Origin: an uncultured Clostridia bacterium
GTDB lineage: Bacteria; Bacillota; Clostridia; TANB77; CAG-508
NCBI GenBank assembly: GCA_948585895.1
Contig: CAPBNZ010000010.1
Span: forward strand, 1-13,090
Reading direction: 5' to 3'
DNA length: 13,090 nt
In this document: positions 12,802 through 13,090 of the stretch, piece by piece
Layout: each line of letters begins with the position of its first letter
Numbering within the stretch: position 1 is the stretch's first letter
Position numbers and translations under genes: made by a program
Notes under the pieces: model-generated
Databases searched by the model: none
Told to the model about the DNA's origin: nothing
The model's input: the letters and a program-made list of their open reading frames with translations, nothing else

Positions 12802-13090
12802 ATGATTGAAAAATTATATGAGTATACACAAATAACAGATTTAAAAGATATGTTAAAAAAATCTGGAAAAGAATATGCTAATCAAATTGCCTATCAAATA
12901 AAAAAAGAAGAAGGAAGCTATCAAAATATAACACATAAAGAAGTAAGAGAAATGATAGACTCACTAGGAACAGCTTTAATCAATATGGGACTAAAACATA
13001 AAAGAATAGCTGTCATTGGAGAAAATAGATTAGAATGGGAAATAGCCTATTTGTCTATTGTATGTGGAACAGGAATTGTTGTACCATTGG
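12802..13090 (+). CDS. AMP-binding long-chain acyl-CoA synthetase, N-terminal part (3' end outside window)
   Basis: Only the first 96 residues are present. They show the usual N-terminal region of the ANL (adenylate-forming) family: a YANQIAYQIKK strand pair, the ITHKEVREMIDSLGTALINM helix, GLKHKRIAVIGENRLEWEIAYLSIVCGTGIVVPL, where 'IAVIGENR.EW...YL....G..VVP' is typical of long-chain fatty-acid-CoA ligases. The adenylation motifs lie beyond the window, so the substrate is not proven. AGGAG at 12791-12795 lies 6 bases before the ATG. A strong terminator and a dyad lie just upstream, so the gene is probably transcribed from its own promoter and may be regulated. Confidence 0.82.
   Translation, partial: MIEKLYEYTQITDLKDMLKKSGKEYANQIAYQIKKEEGSYQNITHKEVREMIDSLGTALINMGLKHKRIAVIGENRLEWEIAYLSIVCGTGIVVPL

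Noticed and set aside
1..13090. CRISPR array, tRNA, rRNA, integrase or transposase gene
   Set aside because: No regularly spaced direct repeats, no tRNA-like cloverleaf and no recombinase motifs were seen on either strand.

Overview
The window is low-GC, AT-rich DNA. Its codon use (AGA, ATA and TTA dominate), Shine-Dalgarno sites of the GGAGG type, consensus sigma-A promoters and gene content point to a member of the Bacillota, most likely an uncultured gut-type Clostridia. This is an inference from sequence character, not a database match. Most of the window is ordinary chromosome. There are two partial genes at the edges, nine complete recognisable genes, and several compact non-coding elements that the genes do not explain.

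Left part (1-4953, all + strand). The C-terminal part of an alcohol-acetyltransferase/condensation-like acyltransferase overlaps a six-helix DUF6320-type membrane protein. rlmN (23S rRNA/tRNA m2A methyltransferase) follows. A 325-bp gap then holds a degenerate dispersed repeat and a possible promoter. After it come a P-loop ATPase fused to an Asp23/Gls24-like domain, cmk (CMP kinase) and a plsC-type acyltransferase.

Middle (4942-10087). typA/bipA is read from a perfect consensus promoter (TTGACA-17-TATAAT) lying in the last codons of the plsC-like gene, through a leader rich in hairpins, one with the core GGGGACAG. A 177-bp element bounded by 30-bp inverted repeats (28/30 matching) separates typA from a trmR/yrrM-type O-methyltransferase. 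That gene converges on a large minus-strand gene of unknown function (709 aa) across a shared bidirectional terminator. The large protein carries what look like the strand motifs of a divergent RelA/SpoT nucleotidyltransferase fold, with several catalytic residues missing.

Right part (10088-13090). A U32-family protein of the TrhP/YegQ type follows. TrmR- and TrhP-type proteins act in succession on tRNA U34 (hydroxylation, then methylation) and are adjacent in Bacillus subtilis (yrrM-yrrN-yrrO), so the 709-aa gene appears to sit between two genes of one pathway. The 709-aa gene and trhP are read from interleaved divergent promoters. A minus-strand DUF368 (PopT-like) polyprenyl-phosphate translocase gene follows, with a probable single-base frameshift near its 3' end. 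Then come a second copy of the dispersed repeat, which carries a 58-codon open frame closed by a strong terminator, and the start of an acyl-CoA synthetase.

The points most worth a second look are the RelA/SpoT-like orphan with its interleaved promoters, the dispersed intergenic repeat family (two clear copies and two weak ones), the MITE/REP-like inverted-repeat element, and the frameshifted DUF368 tail.
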